Part shown: piece by piece, positions 1 through 6,597 of the stretch
Position numbering within the stretch: position 1 is the stretch's first letter
Layout: each line of letters begins with the position of its first letter
Made by a program: the position numbers and the translations under genes
Assembly (NCBI GenBank): GCA_036405975.1
Contig: DASWWM010000025.1
Span: 1 to 17,617 of the forward strand
Source of the DNA: VEQN01 sp036405975
Lineage (GTDB): Bacteria; Patescibacteriota; Minisyncoccia; Phycocordibacterales; CAIZLB01
Direction: 5' to 3'
DNA: 17,617 bases
The notes under the pieces: model-generated
Database searches by the model: none
What the model saw: the letters and a program-made list of their open reading frames with translations, nothing else
Told to the model about the DNA's origin: nothing

Positions 1-11
1 TTTTCAGTCAT
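1..11 (-). CDS. Start of a gene running off the left edge (possible ABC exporter partner)
   Basis: An ATG on the minus strand at 11-9 opens the frame M-T-E and continues off the window. It lies 11 nt after the stop codon of the ABC exporter gene that ends at 23, in the same orientation, so the two are probably cotranscribed. Heterodimeric ABC exporters are usually encoded as adjacent genes. Because the upstream half-transporter has a degenerate ATP site, a partner with a canonical site is the natural expectation here. Only about three codons are visible, so the product cannot be identified from sequence. Confidence 0.35.
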
Positions 12-22
12 TTTATATTTTC

Positions 23-1744
23 TTAATGTGCCGTCTGCTGCGATTCGAACATCTGCCTGTACTCGAATGAGTTCTTCAAAAGCTCCTCATGCGTTCCCTG
101 AGCGAGCATTTCCCCTTCCATGACGACGATGATCGAGTCGTAATCGGTAATGAGATTTATCTTCTGCGTAATCGAGATGAGGGTCGTATCAGGATACATG
201 CTCTTTACATTGCCGAGGATAAGGCTCTCCGTTGCCTGGTCTACTCGAGCGGTGAAGTCATCCAAGAGAAGCACCTTTGGATTTCGAGCGAGTGCGCGCG
301 CAAGCATGATTCGCTGCTTCTGCCCTCCGGAAAGGCTTGTTCCCCGTTCGCTCACCAGCGTATCGAGACCCTTCGGAAGCTTCTTAACGAGATCTTCGAG
401 CTCTGCGGCCTTGATGGCTTTGGCAAGAACCTCTTCGTTGACCTCGCCTGAAAGCGCGATATTTTCCCTGAATGTCGTATTGAACATGAGGCTGTCCTGG
501 AATACCAGGCCGACATGCGAAAGGAAAGACTCCTTATTGTATTCATTGAGATTCTTCCCGTCGACAAACACCGAACCTTGGGTTGGATCGACAAGGCCCG
601 TGAGAAGATAGAAGATTTGCGTCTTTCCACCCGCTGTCGGACCGACGATGGCAGTCTTCGTTCCTGCCCTGATGCTGAACGAAACGTCTTTGACTACGGT
701 CTTTTCCGTTCCTGATTCGTCCTTGTATGCGAGGCTGACGTTCTTGAACTCAATATCGCCTTTCACTTCGTCAGTAACAGTGCCGGTTCCTTCCTCAATG
801 GGTGCCATGAGGACTTCATTGATTCGCCCAAGAGAGATACCTCCTCTTGAGATGGACGTTCCGACAAAGGCAAGCACGAAAAGCGGCCAGACGAAGAGTG
901 CCGAGTAGGACATGAAGGCACTGAACTCTCCGATCGTGAGGCCTCCACCGATAACCTGAAGGCCTCCGAACCAGATGATCAGCATCACTGAGATGTTCGA
1001 GAGCAGGGTTATGACAGGAATGAGCGCTGAGATGTATTTGATGATTGAGAATCCGACGTCCCTTGAAATGCCGTTCACGACGCTAAACTTTTTGTTTTCC
1101 GACCCTCCGGAACCGAGCACTCGAATGAGAGCCGAACCGACAATGGTCTCATTCACAAGAGAGTTGATGGATTCGAGATTCTGCTGCGCCTTATTGAAAA
1201 ATGCGCCGAGCTTCGAGAAGACCAGAAACATGGTCAGCAGGAGAAGAGGAATGACGGCAAGCACGATGAGCCCGAGTCTCCAGTTGATGCTGAGGAGCAG
1301 GACGATGGTACCGACAAGGACAATGAGCGCGCCGAGAAGCGTCGAGAGTCCTTGCGACAGGACATTCTTTACCGCCTCGACATCCGAAGTGGCGTTTGTA
1401 AGAAGCTTTCCCGAGCCAGCCTTCGAAATGTATCCGAATGACTGGTCGCCGAGCTTGTCAATCACCTTGTTTCGAAGATCAAGTGCCACCTTCTCTGAGA
1501 AGTAACCGGAGACAAAAACCTGGACAGACGTCGAGACCAGCGCGACCACTGCCACAACCGCAAGGGTGATGAGGGCCGGGTACGCTCCCGCAAGCCCGCT
1601 CGCGGCATTCGCCTGGTCAATGACGCTCGCAGAAAGCCGCGGTATATACACATACAGGCCATTCGCCACAAACGTCAGAATGACGACGGCAGCGAACAGC
1701 CATTTATACGTAGCGACAAGACCCGGAAAACTTAATGGTTTCAT
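23..1744 (-). CDS. ABC exporter half-transporter, degenerate-site subunit
   Basis: This is a full TMD-NBD half-transporter of the multidrug/lipid exporter type, 573 aa from the ATG at 1744. About six membrane segments fill residues 10-300, and the nucleotide-binding domain follows. Visible motifs are Walker A GPTAGGKT (about 368-375), signature LSGGQKQR, Walker B VLLLDD and D-loop VD. Two catalytic positions are altered: the residue after the Walker B Asp is Asp rather than Glu, and the switch-loop His is Gln (SITQKI where IAHRL is usual). In heterodimeric exporters such as TM287/288 this combination marks the non-hydrolysing subunit, so a canonical partner is expected, probably the next gene to the left. 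The frame is open to an upstream ATG at 1807, but the start at 1744 has a TATACT box 9 nt before it and gives a typical N-terminus. The substrate cannot be read from sequence. Confidence 0.9.
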   Translation of the reverse strand: MKPLSFPGLVATYKWLFAAVVILTFVANGLYVYIPRLSASVIDQANAASGLAGAYPALITLAVVAVVALVSTSVQVFVSGYFSEKVALDLRNKVIDKLGDQSFGYISKAGSGKLLTNATSDVEAVKNVLSQGLSTLLGALIVLVGTIVLLLSINWRLGLIVLAVIPLLLLTMFLVFSKLGAFFNKAQQNLESINSLVNETIVGSALIRVLGSGGSENKKFSVVNGISRDVGFSIIKYISALIPVITLLSNISVMLIIWFGGLQVIGGGLTIGEFSAFMSYSALFVWPLFVLAFVGTSISRGGISLGRINEVLMAPIEEGTGTVTDEVKGDIEFKNVSLAYKDESGTEKTVVKDVSFSIRAGTKTAIVGPTAGGKTQIFYLLTGLVDPTQGSVFVDGKNLNEYNKESFLSHVGLVFQDSLMFNTTFRENIALSGEVNEEVLAKAIKAAELEDLVKKLPKGLDTLVSERGTSLSGGQKQRIMLARALARNPKVLLLDDFTARVDQATESLILGNVKSMYPDTTLISITQKINLITDYDSIIVVMEGEMLAQGTHEELLKNSFEYRQMFESQQTAH

Positions 1745-1753
1745 AGATTGTGA

Positions 1754-1777
1754 AGTATACACCCGTTTGAGAACGGG
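1754..1777 (-). promoter_or_regulatory. Promoter and candidate operator of the ABC exporter gene
   Basis: A TATACT hexamer (minus strand, 1759-1754) lies 9 nt before the chosen start codon. Immediately upstream, where the -35/-10 spacer would be, is a perfect inverted repeat CCCGTT-CTCA-AACGGG (1762-1777). A dyad in the spacer is a common repressor-site position. It could instead be only a small hairpin ahead of the gene. The -35 element is weak. Confidence 0.5.
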
Positions 1778-1810
1778 CGCACATGCGAGCGAGGACCCTT
1801 CCATCAAGGC

Positions 1811-2323
1811 CTACCTTGAAAACAATGCGATTGTCTGTCTGACCTCCTCTTTGATTCCATCGATGCATTCATAGCCCCCGACTTCCTCCGAGTTCACCCA
1901 TGCAAAGTCAGTGAATGAGCCTTCCTCGAGCTTAACATCGCCGCTCTTATACTTTGCGGCAAACTTCACGAGAATGACGGGCGTCTCATCAGGCCGAATG
2001 AATGCCACGCTATTTATGTATGCAAGTCCGTCCTGGATCTCAATCCCAGCCTCTTCAAGCGTCTCTCGTTTCAAAAGACCCTCGACTGCGTTCTGATAGT
2101 CCAGAACGTCACCGTTGATTCGCGTCGGATTCGCAATGTCCAAATCCTTCCATTCGAGCTTTCCTCCCGGAACGGCATATCTGCCCGGATGAACTTTTTC
2201 TCTCATATCTCTTTTAAGAATCAGGCACCTTCCGTCAGATTCCCGGTATACCACCACGTTGGCCACGAAGTAGAACAGCTTGTCCTGCTTCGCATTTTCA
2301 ATGCTTATTTTTGATGCAGTCAT
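1811..2323 (-). CDS. NUDIX hydrolase
   Basis: This 170-aa protein has the NUDIX fold, which cleaves nucleoside diphosphates linked to another moiety. The core RETLEEAGIEI matches the REUxEExGU part of the Nudix box, and GGKLEW marks the preceding glycine-rich turn. About 20 extra residues lie between that turn and the RE motif, and the first conserved Glu of the box is not evident, so spacing is longer than in the classical 23-residue box. Metal-binding Glu residues in RETLEE are intact, so activity is plausible. The N-terminal part (FYFVANVVVYRESDGRCLILKR) is the usual first strand pair. Substrate is not predictable: mutagenic nucleotides, NADH and ADP-ribose are all possible. The ABC gene lies 66 nt downstream but has its own promoter-like box. 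Confidence 0.85.
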   Translation of the reverse strand: MTASKISIENAKQDKLFYFVANVVVYRESDGRCLILKRDMREKVHPGRYAVPGGKLEWKDLDIANPTRINGDVLDYQNAVEGLLKRETLEEAGIEIQDGLAYINSVAFIRPDETPVILVKFAAKYKSGDVKLEEGSFTDFAWVNSEEVGGYECIDGIKEEVRQTIALFSR

Positions 2324-2332
2324 GATTCCTGA

Positions 2333-2338
2333 AGTATA
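2333..2338 (-). promoter_or_regulatory. -10 box of the NUDIX gene
   Basis: TATACT on the minus strand, with 9 nt between it and the ATG. This is the same box and spacing as the ABC gene, implying transcription starts at or within 2-3 nt of the start codon. No strong -35 is evident. Confidence 0.45.
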
Positions 2339-2387
2339 TCACTTTGCCAAAACCACAAAACAATTCGGTGCGCTCACAGGGAACCCA

Positions 2388-3143
2388 TTATCGACCGCCA
2401 CTGTTCGCATATGCATGCATGGCCTTCTGCATGAATGCGGCAAGGCCGGGCGCGAACTTTTCAAAGTACGCTCCGAACCGCTCGTCTGAAGCGTACAGGT
2501 CTCCAAGACCTTTGTACATTTCTTTGCTTGGCTCATAGAATGTCCTCAATCCATCGTAGTGTCTTGCGATAAGCTTCTGCACCTCCTCATGATCCGCCCC
2601 GAGTGGCATGAGCTCGGCAATGCTGGCCAGAAGCTCCTCGCCTGCCCGCTGGATCTTTTCCTTTTCTTCTTTCGATAATTTTCCATACCGCTCCTGAGAC
2701 TGCTTGTATGCATCCGTATGTCCCCATCGGGCCTTCGCCTCGTCTGCATACTGGTCGATTTCCTCCTTTCCAAACGAATCGTACAGGTCTTTGTCTGTCA
2801 TGTTTTTTTCCTTGTTAATTCTTCTGATAGTCCTGTCGATCGTAGCAATCAGCCCGTCCAGCCTTTTCTTCTTAAGCCCCAAAAGCTTCTTATGCTCCTT
2901 GAGCGCCTCTTTCAGGTCGAAGCTTGGCAGCTCGAGGATGTCCTGGATCTCGCGAAGCGGCAGATCAAGCTCTTTGAAAAAGAGAATCTGCTGCAATCGA
3001 AGAAGCTCCTCTTCGCCGTATGACCGGTAGCCATTTCGCTGAACTTCGGCAGGCTTAAGAAGCCCGATCTCATCGTAATGATGCAAGGTCTTGGCAGTAA
3101 CGCCGGCAAGCATGGCCAGCTGATGAACGCTGTAATTCGACAT
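2388..3143 (-). CDS. MerR-family regulator with TipAS-type ligand domain
   Basis: This 251-aa protein is close in length to TipA-L of Streptomyces. Residues 1-70 form a MerR winged helix (SVHQLAMLAGVTAKTLHHYDEIGLL, then GYRSYGEEELLRLQQI). A coiled-coil dimer helix with KELDLPLREIQDIL follows. The C-terminal half (from about residue 115, DLYDSFGKEEIDQYADEAKARWG) matches the TipAS antibiotic-recognition domain, with the usual YADEAKARWG and the DGLRTFYEPSKEMYKGLGDLY helix. Such proteins bind hydrophobic, often thiopeptide, compounds and activate promoters with over-long spacers. The gene's own promoter has such a spacer, so autoregulation is likely. The neighbouring exporter gene is a plausible but unproven target. 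The promoter supports the start at 3143. Confidence 0.92.
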   Translation of the reverse strand: MSNYSVHQLAMLAGVTAKTLHHYDEIGLLKPAEVQRNGYRSYGEEELLRLQQILFFKELDLPLREIQDILELPSFDLKEALKEHKKLLGLKKKRLDGLIATIDRTIRRINKEKNMTDKDLYDSFGKEEIDQYADEAKARWGHTDAYKQSQERYGKLSKEEKEKIQRAGEELLASIAELMPLGADHEEVQKLIARHYDGLRTFYEPSKEMYKGLGDLYASDERFGAYFEKFAPGLAAFMQKAMHAYANSGGR

Positions 3144-3150
3144 GTCAAGA

Positions 3151-3181
3151 ATACTAAACTATGACGTAAGGTCAGAGTCAA
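3151..3181 (-). promoter_or_regulatory. MerR-type autoregulated promoter with 19-bp spacer
   Basis: On the minus strand, TTGACT (3181-3176) and TAGTAT (3156-3151) are separated by exactly 19 bp. The spacer area holds the dyad CTCTGAC-CTTAC-GTCATAG (3177-3159), with one mismatched pair. A long spacer with a central dyad is the signature of MerR-family-controlled promoters. The -10 ends 7 nt before the MerR start codon, so the transcript would be nearly leaderless. Confidence 0.8.
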
Positions 3182-3200
3182 TACCCTTCCTGAACAAGGG

Positions 3201-4370
3201 CTACATGACCTTCTCCTCGATGTCCACGGCCTTTCGCTTCTGGATCATTTTAAGGAATGGGTATTCAACATACCGGTACGTGATAGTTGAAACTCCAACC
3301 GTCACGAGCGCCGAAAAGAGGATGAGCGACCAGAACTGCTGTGGGGTTGTCTGGCTGATCGGTGAGAAGTAGTTGGCAATGTGCAGTACCGCATACAGCA
3401 CGATTCCATGCATGAGATAGATGCTGTAACTCAATGTGCCCAGGAACTTCGCAGCCTTGGTTTTAAGAAGCCCGAAGAGGTCATTTCCGTAGATGAAGAG
3501 AAGGAATACGCCGAGCGATACGCAATACTGGACAAACGAATACGGCTTGTACTGGATAAGATATATGAGAATGAGACCGAGGATCGGAGCAACGCCCATC
3601 CATGATCGCTTTGCCAGTTCCCACCGAGGAAACCGGTCCACGATATGTGCCGCAGCGATACCGAACATGAAGATCATCCAGTAGCCTCGCTCAGGGGATG
3701 TGAATGCGAAGGCAAGGATTGGCACGAGCATGAGGCGTGCCTCAAAGCTCCGAAGAGCGAGTGCCGATATTGGAAGAAACAGATAGAAGATCCATTCGAA
3801 GTGAAGCGTCCAGTGGATGCCTGCATTGATAGGAATGATGCTGTCGCCGTTTACGGTCGTCGTCGTATAAAGGCCCATGGTAAGCCAAGAGAGGATGTCC
3901 CGAATGCTTGTGCCGATCGATACGAAAGAAAACCTCGTCTCTATGAGTGCAGCGAGGGTGACGATTGCCGCAGAGACGAGATACATCGGCGACAGCCTGA
4001 GGAATCTGCTTCGATAAAGATTCATGATATCGAGATTGCCTTTCTTGGCGATGGCTTTGGACCAATACAGGAAACTCGTGATGATGAAGAATAAGATTAC
4101 CGATTCCCCTCCGAGATGCCGGTAAAATCGTTCCGGGGTTATTTCCCAGACGCCAGTGGCAAAGAATGCGAAGTTCGTGACGGCGTGCTGAAAAAAGACT
4201 CCGAAGGCCAGGAAGCCTCGGAGTCCGTCAAGTGTCTCGTATCGGTTAGACCCTTCGATCTCAACTTCCCGCTTATAAAATGGAATGAATTTTACAAGTG
4301 CGGCCCCAAAGAGCGTCACGATTGCCATGATGATGAAGAATGGGAGGATGCTGGTGTGACTGAGTTGCAT
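3201..4370 (-). CDS. Acyltransferase-3 family membrane protein
   Basis: This is a polytopic membrane O-acyltransferase of the acyltransferase-3 (OafA/NodX) group, 389 aa from the ATG at 4370. The hallmark N-terminal stretch YETLDGLRGFLAFGVFFQHAV contains the conserved R-G and active-site-type His. About ten hydrophobic segments follow, with LSYSIYLMHGIVLYAVL near the C-terminus as usual for the family. Such enzymes add acyl groups to extracytoplasmic sugars, peptidoglycan or lipids. The frame is open to an ATG at 4412, but the TATAGT box lies only 2 nt before that codon, so the transcript would begin inside it. The internal ATG, followed directly by the first TM segment, is therefore preferred. 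Confidence 0.85.
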   Translation of the reverse strand: MQLSHTSILPFFIIMAIVTLFGAALVKFIPFYKREVEIEGSNRYETLDGLRGFLAFGVFFQHAVTNFAFFATGVWEITPERFYRHLGGESVILFFIITSFLYWSKAIAKKGNLDIMNLYRSRFLRLSPMYLVSAAIVTLAALIETRFSFVSIGTSIRDILSWLTMGLYTTTTVNGDSIIPINAGIHWTLHFEWIFYLFLPISALALRSFEARLMLVPILAFAFTSPERGYWMIFMFGIAAAHIVDRFPRWELAKRSWMGVAPILGLILIYLIQYKPYSFVQYCVSLGVFLLFIYGNDLFGLLKTKAAKFLGTLSYSIYLMHGIVLYAVLHIANYFSPISQTTPQQFWSLILFSALVTVGVSTITYRYVEYPFLKMIQKRKAVDIEEKVM

Positions 4371-4414
4371 GGCGTTCGGATTCGGGCATCGCGACCCGTA
4401 AGAGTGATTCATAG

Positions 4415-4420
4415 ACTATA
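4415..4420 (-). promoter_or_regulatory. -10 box of the acyltransferase gene
   Basis: TATAGT on the minus strand, preceded by TGTGC. With a normal -10 to start distance the transcript would begin near 4407, giving about a 35-nt leader to the ATG at 4370. Confidence 0.35.
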
Positions 4421-4531
4421 GCACAGAACGGCACAGGCAGTTATGAATTCCCGCCCCTCTTTTCCACCGGCATTCTTCTGCTCGGCCAGTCACCTGTCGC
4501 TTTGTGCCGCAAGATGAACGCATGGGCCAAG

Positions 4532-4945
4532 TTAACCGACAAGACACACTGAGTTCATGCAGTATCTTTTGCCTGTCTCGGTCGGACCGTCATCAAACAG
4601 ATGACCCAGATGCGATCCGCAACTTGCGCAGACCGTTTCCACCCTGACCATTCCATGAGACGTATCCGTGACTTCTTTCACGGAACCCTCTATGGCCTGA
4701 TCAAAGCTCGGCCAGCCAGTTCCTGATTCGAATTTTGCATCAGCCCTGAAAAGCGGATTGCCGCAAGCAGCACACTTATATACCCCGTCCGCGGATGGAC
4801 TGAGCTTTCCGGAAAACGGAGCCTCGGTCCCTTTTTCTCTAAGCACCCTGAACTGTTCCGGGCTTAGTTCCGCTTTCCACTGAGTTTCAGTCTTTTCAGT
4901 TTTTCCGCTGTCTTGTCCCGCGACTAGGTTTTTGTCGGAGTTCAT
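4532..4945 (-). CDS. msrB: Peptide methionine-R-sulfoxide reductase MsrB
   Basis: MsrB reduces the R-epimer of methionine sulfoxide in proteins. The 137-aa product has WKAELSPEQFRVLREKGTEAPFSG at the start of the domain. It has two CxxC zinc pairs (C58/C61 in KCAACGNPLF and C106/C109 in CASCGSHLGHLF), the GWPSF loop, and RYCMNS with the catalytic Cys129. There is no signal peptide, so action in the cytoplasm is expected. The gene starts 24 nt after the msrA stop on the same strand and probably shares its transcript. The pair covers both sulfoxide epimers. The first 20 residues are a polar extension of unknown role. Confidence 0.96.
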   Translation of the reverse strand: MNSDKNLVAGQDSGKTEKTETQWKAELSPEQFRVLREKGTEAPFSGKLSPSADGVYKCAACGNPLFRADAKFESGTGWPSFDQAIEGSVKEVTDTSHGMVRVETVCASCGSHLGHLFDDGPTETGKRYCMNSVCLVG

Positions 4946-4969
4946 ATGATTTGTTTTTTTATTTATCTC

Positions 4970-5503
4970 TTAAAGAGTCTTCAGGAGCCCTGCAAACTGA
5001 TGCTGCACCTTCTCGAGCTTCGGATTGATGACAAGCTGGCAGTACCGGTTATCGGGATGATTCGCAAAATAGTCATGGTGATAATTTTCAGCCTCATAAA
5101 ATACGTCGAGAGGTGACACTTCCGTGATGACCGGATCTCCTTCCGGACTCTCCGCATTGATCTCGGAAATCAGGGTCTCGGCTTCCGCTTTCTGGGCAGC
5201 ATTCGTATAGAAGACAACCGACCTGTATTGGGTGCCGATATCAGCACCCTGCCTGTTCAGCGTCGTCGGATCATGGCTTGCAAAAAATACTGTAAGAAGT
5301 GCCCGATATGTGACTTGAGCAGGATCATATTCTATGTAAATGACTTCCGCATGACCCGTACCTCCTCCGGATACCTGTTCATATGTCGGATCCACAACGG
5401 TTCCTCCGGCATATCCGGGCTTTACCGCACGGACGCCCCGCATCATCTTGAAGACCGCTTCGGTACACCAGAAGCAGCCTCCGCCGAAAACTGCATGTTC
5501 CAT
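4970..5503 (-). CDS. msrA: Peptide methionine-S-sulfoxide reductase MsrA
   Basis: MsrA reduces the S-epimer of methionine sulfoxide. From the ATG at 5503 the product is 177 aa, a typical MsrA length. It begins MEHAVFGGGCFWCTEAVF, with the catalytic Cys10 in GGCFWCTE. GYAGG, TGHAEV, FFASHDPTTLNRQGADIGTQYRS and the HHDYFANHPDNRYC region all follow in order. The frame remains open to 5662, but those extra 53 residues are non-homologous and overlap a separate small membrane-protein gene in another frame, so the short start is preferred. A TATAAC box lies 9 nt before it. The msrB gene follows 24 nt downstream. Confidence 0.96.
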   Translation of the reverse strand: MEHAVFGGGCFWCTEAVFKMMRGVRAVKPGYAGGTVVDPTYEQVSGGGTGHAEVIYIEYDPAQVTYRALLTVFFASHDPTTLNRQGADIGTQYRSVVFYTNAAQKAEAETLISEINAESPEGDPVITEVSPLDVFYEAENYHHDYFANHPDNRYCQLVINPKLEKVQHQFAGLLKTL

Positions 5504-5512
5504 TTGTTTGAT

Positions 5513-5518
5513 GTTATA
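5513..5518 (-). promoter_or_regulatory. -10 box of msrA
   Basis: TATAAC on the minus strand, 9 nt before the msrA start at 5503. It supports that start and an almost leaderless mRNA. It lies in the short gap between the small membrane protein gene and msrA. Confidence 0.4.
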
Positions 5519-5546
5519 GCTGCTAAAAACCGTGCTTCTTTCTGAT

Positions 5547-5720
5547 TTATTGCTGGCCTGGACCGCATCGCTCTCCTCGTTCACAGTTGCCGGATATGAT
5601 GCCTGCATTGGGATCATGCTTACTTGATCCGATTGCATATCCCAAAAAGAATATAACCACAAAAAGCACGATTGCCAGTGTCTGCGAATAACACGTAACC
5701 TTGTTCCATTCTATTGCCAT
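5547..5720 (-). CDS. Small single-pass membrane protein, EWNKVT type
   Basis: A 57-aa reading frame starts MAIEWNKVTCYSQTLAIVLF. It continues with one hydrophobic segment (about residues 14-31) and ends in a short polar tail with two Cys (C46, C52). The N-terminal pattern [E/D]WNKVT-[W/C]-YS followed by one TM helix is one I associate with small proteins common in Parcubacteria genomes. Function is unknown. The gene begins 27 nt after the nuclease stop codon and ends 43 nt before msrA, all on the same strand, so it may be cotranscribed with the nuclease gene. It overlaps the unlikely long N-terminal extension of msrA in another frame, which argues against that extension. Confidence 0.72.
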   Translation of the reverse strand: MAIEWNKVTCYSQTLAIVLFVVIFFLGYAIGSSKHDPNAGIISGNCERGERCGPGQQ

Positions 5721-5747
5721 GATATCTGATGAGTAATCTTGTAATGG

Positions 5748-6479
5748 CTATATTTTATCACAAGCACCCTCTGCCCATAGGCCGTTCTGGTGATACTGCG
5801 CATATGCCTGTGCCTGCTTGAATTTCGCCTGATGCATATATGGCTTTCCATAGGTGTATTCATAGCCATAGCCTTCTTCGATCATGAAAAGATTCATCAG
5901 CAACCCGTCATCGCGGTACACATATGCAAGCTCACGACCGTACCTATCCTTCGCTCCCTGAGTCGAATCATGCTCAATCGTTACTGAATGGCCCTCAAGG
6001 TTCTCTTTCAAAAATGCCGATGCCTCTTTTGCAAAGCATTCGACAGGCTTCCTCGGATCAACCGACTCAGGAGTGTTGAGCCCAATGAGCCGGACTGTTA
6101 TTTTTTCCTGAACGCCTGCAATGCCTTGGACAAGCCCGGCACGCTCACTTTCGGCAGGCGTCGATGATGCTTCTTTCATAAGAGTGAGAGTGTCTCCGTC
6201 CACGACCTTAAGTACAGTGTACGAATCAATGCTCGTCGTCGCATGCGCAAGCGAGTCGTCAGGCTTGCCAGCCAGTCCTTCCGGCATAATTCCAGACGGC
6301 AGCCAGGCCTGACTCACCTGTGCGGATTGATTAGAGTCGGCAGTTTTTTCCAGAAATGCCCCGAGTGTTTCCGAGAATCGGACAAGATCGTTCTTGTTTA
6401 CGTGAATCGATGCCATGTCCAATCCGACCGCAATGAGGGCTGCGATGATGGAGGTTGCGGCAACGCTTCTGTATTTCAC
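5748..6479 (-). CDS. Membrane-anchored SNase-like (thermonuclease) protein
   Basis: This is a 243-aa protein of the staphylococcal nuclease fold, with an N-terminal hydrophobic segment (about 7-22) that is an anchor or signal. The nuclease domain runs from about residue 86. VVDGDT supplies Asp94 and Asp96, VRLIGLNTPES supplies Arg130 and Glu138 (the Arg35 and Glu43 equivalents), and KDRYGRELAY supplies Arg182 (Arg87 equivalent). The usual calcium-ligand Asp40 position is Asn135, a substitution seen in other family members. About 20 extra residues (103-125) sit between the first strands and Arg130. Extracytoplasmic cleavage of DNA or RNA is likely, perhaps for nucleotide scavenging. The start codon is GTG, with TATACT 6 nt upstream. 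Confidence 0.88.
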   Translation of the reverse strand: MKYRSVAATSIIAALIAVGLDMASIHVNKNDLVRFSETLGAFLEKTADSNQSAQVSQAWLPSGIMPEGLAGKPDDSLAHATTSIDSYTVLKVVDGDTLTLMKEASSTPAESERAGLVQGIAGVQEKITVRLIGLNTPESVDPRKPVECFAKEASAFLKENLEGHSVTIEHDSTQGAKDRYGRELAYVYRDDGLLMNLFMIEEGYGYEYTYGKPYMHQAKFKQAQAYAQYHQNGLWAEGACDKI

Positions 6480-6485
6480 TCATTC

Positions 6486-6491
6486 AGTATA
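6486..6491 (-). promoter_or_regulatory. -10 box of the nuclease gene
   Basis: TATACT on the minus strand, ending 6 nt before the GTG start codon. It is the same hexamer found before the ABC and NUDIX genes. It lies downstream of the palindromic terminator at 6537-6574, so the nuclease gene probably starts a new transcript. Confidence 0.5.
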
Positions 6492-6534
6492 TCGCAGCGA
6501 GCTTTTTAGCCATGAAAACCTGTTAATAACCCGC

Positions 6535-6574
6535 AAAAACGGGGCGGCCGCAGATATCTGCGGCCGCCCCGTTT
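6535..6574 (-). terminator. Perfect palindromic intrinsic terminator of the META-domain gene
   Basis: A perfect 38-bp palindrome (6537-6574) has 19-bp arms and no spacer. Each arm contains GCGGCCGC and the centre is GATATC. On the minus strand it is followed by five T residues (6539-6535), giving a very stable GC-rich hairpin plus U-tract just after the META-domain gene, which ends at 6598. It separates that gene from the nuclease gene. On the plus strand only a three-T run follows the stem. Confidence 0.85.
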
Positions 6575-6597
6575 CGTAGCTTTGTCCAAAATCCGAA

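Noticed and set aside
89..451. Plus-strand frame of 120 codons inside the ABC exporter gene
   Set aside because: It is antisense to the conserved nucleotide-binding domain and shows no recognisable family.
3645..4421. Plus-strand frames rich in charged residues opposite the acyltransferase
   Set aside because: Their Arg, Glu and Cys-rich composition is what antisense reading of a hydrophobic membrane protein gives; no start signals are seen.
5504..5662. 53-residue N-terminal extension of MsrA
   Set aside because: MsrA is complete and of normal length from 5503, and the extension overlaps a better small membrane-protein frame.
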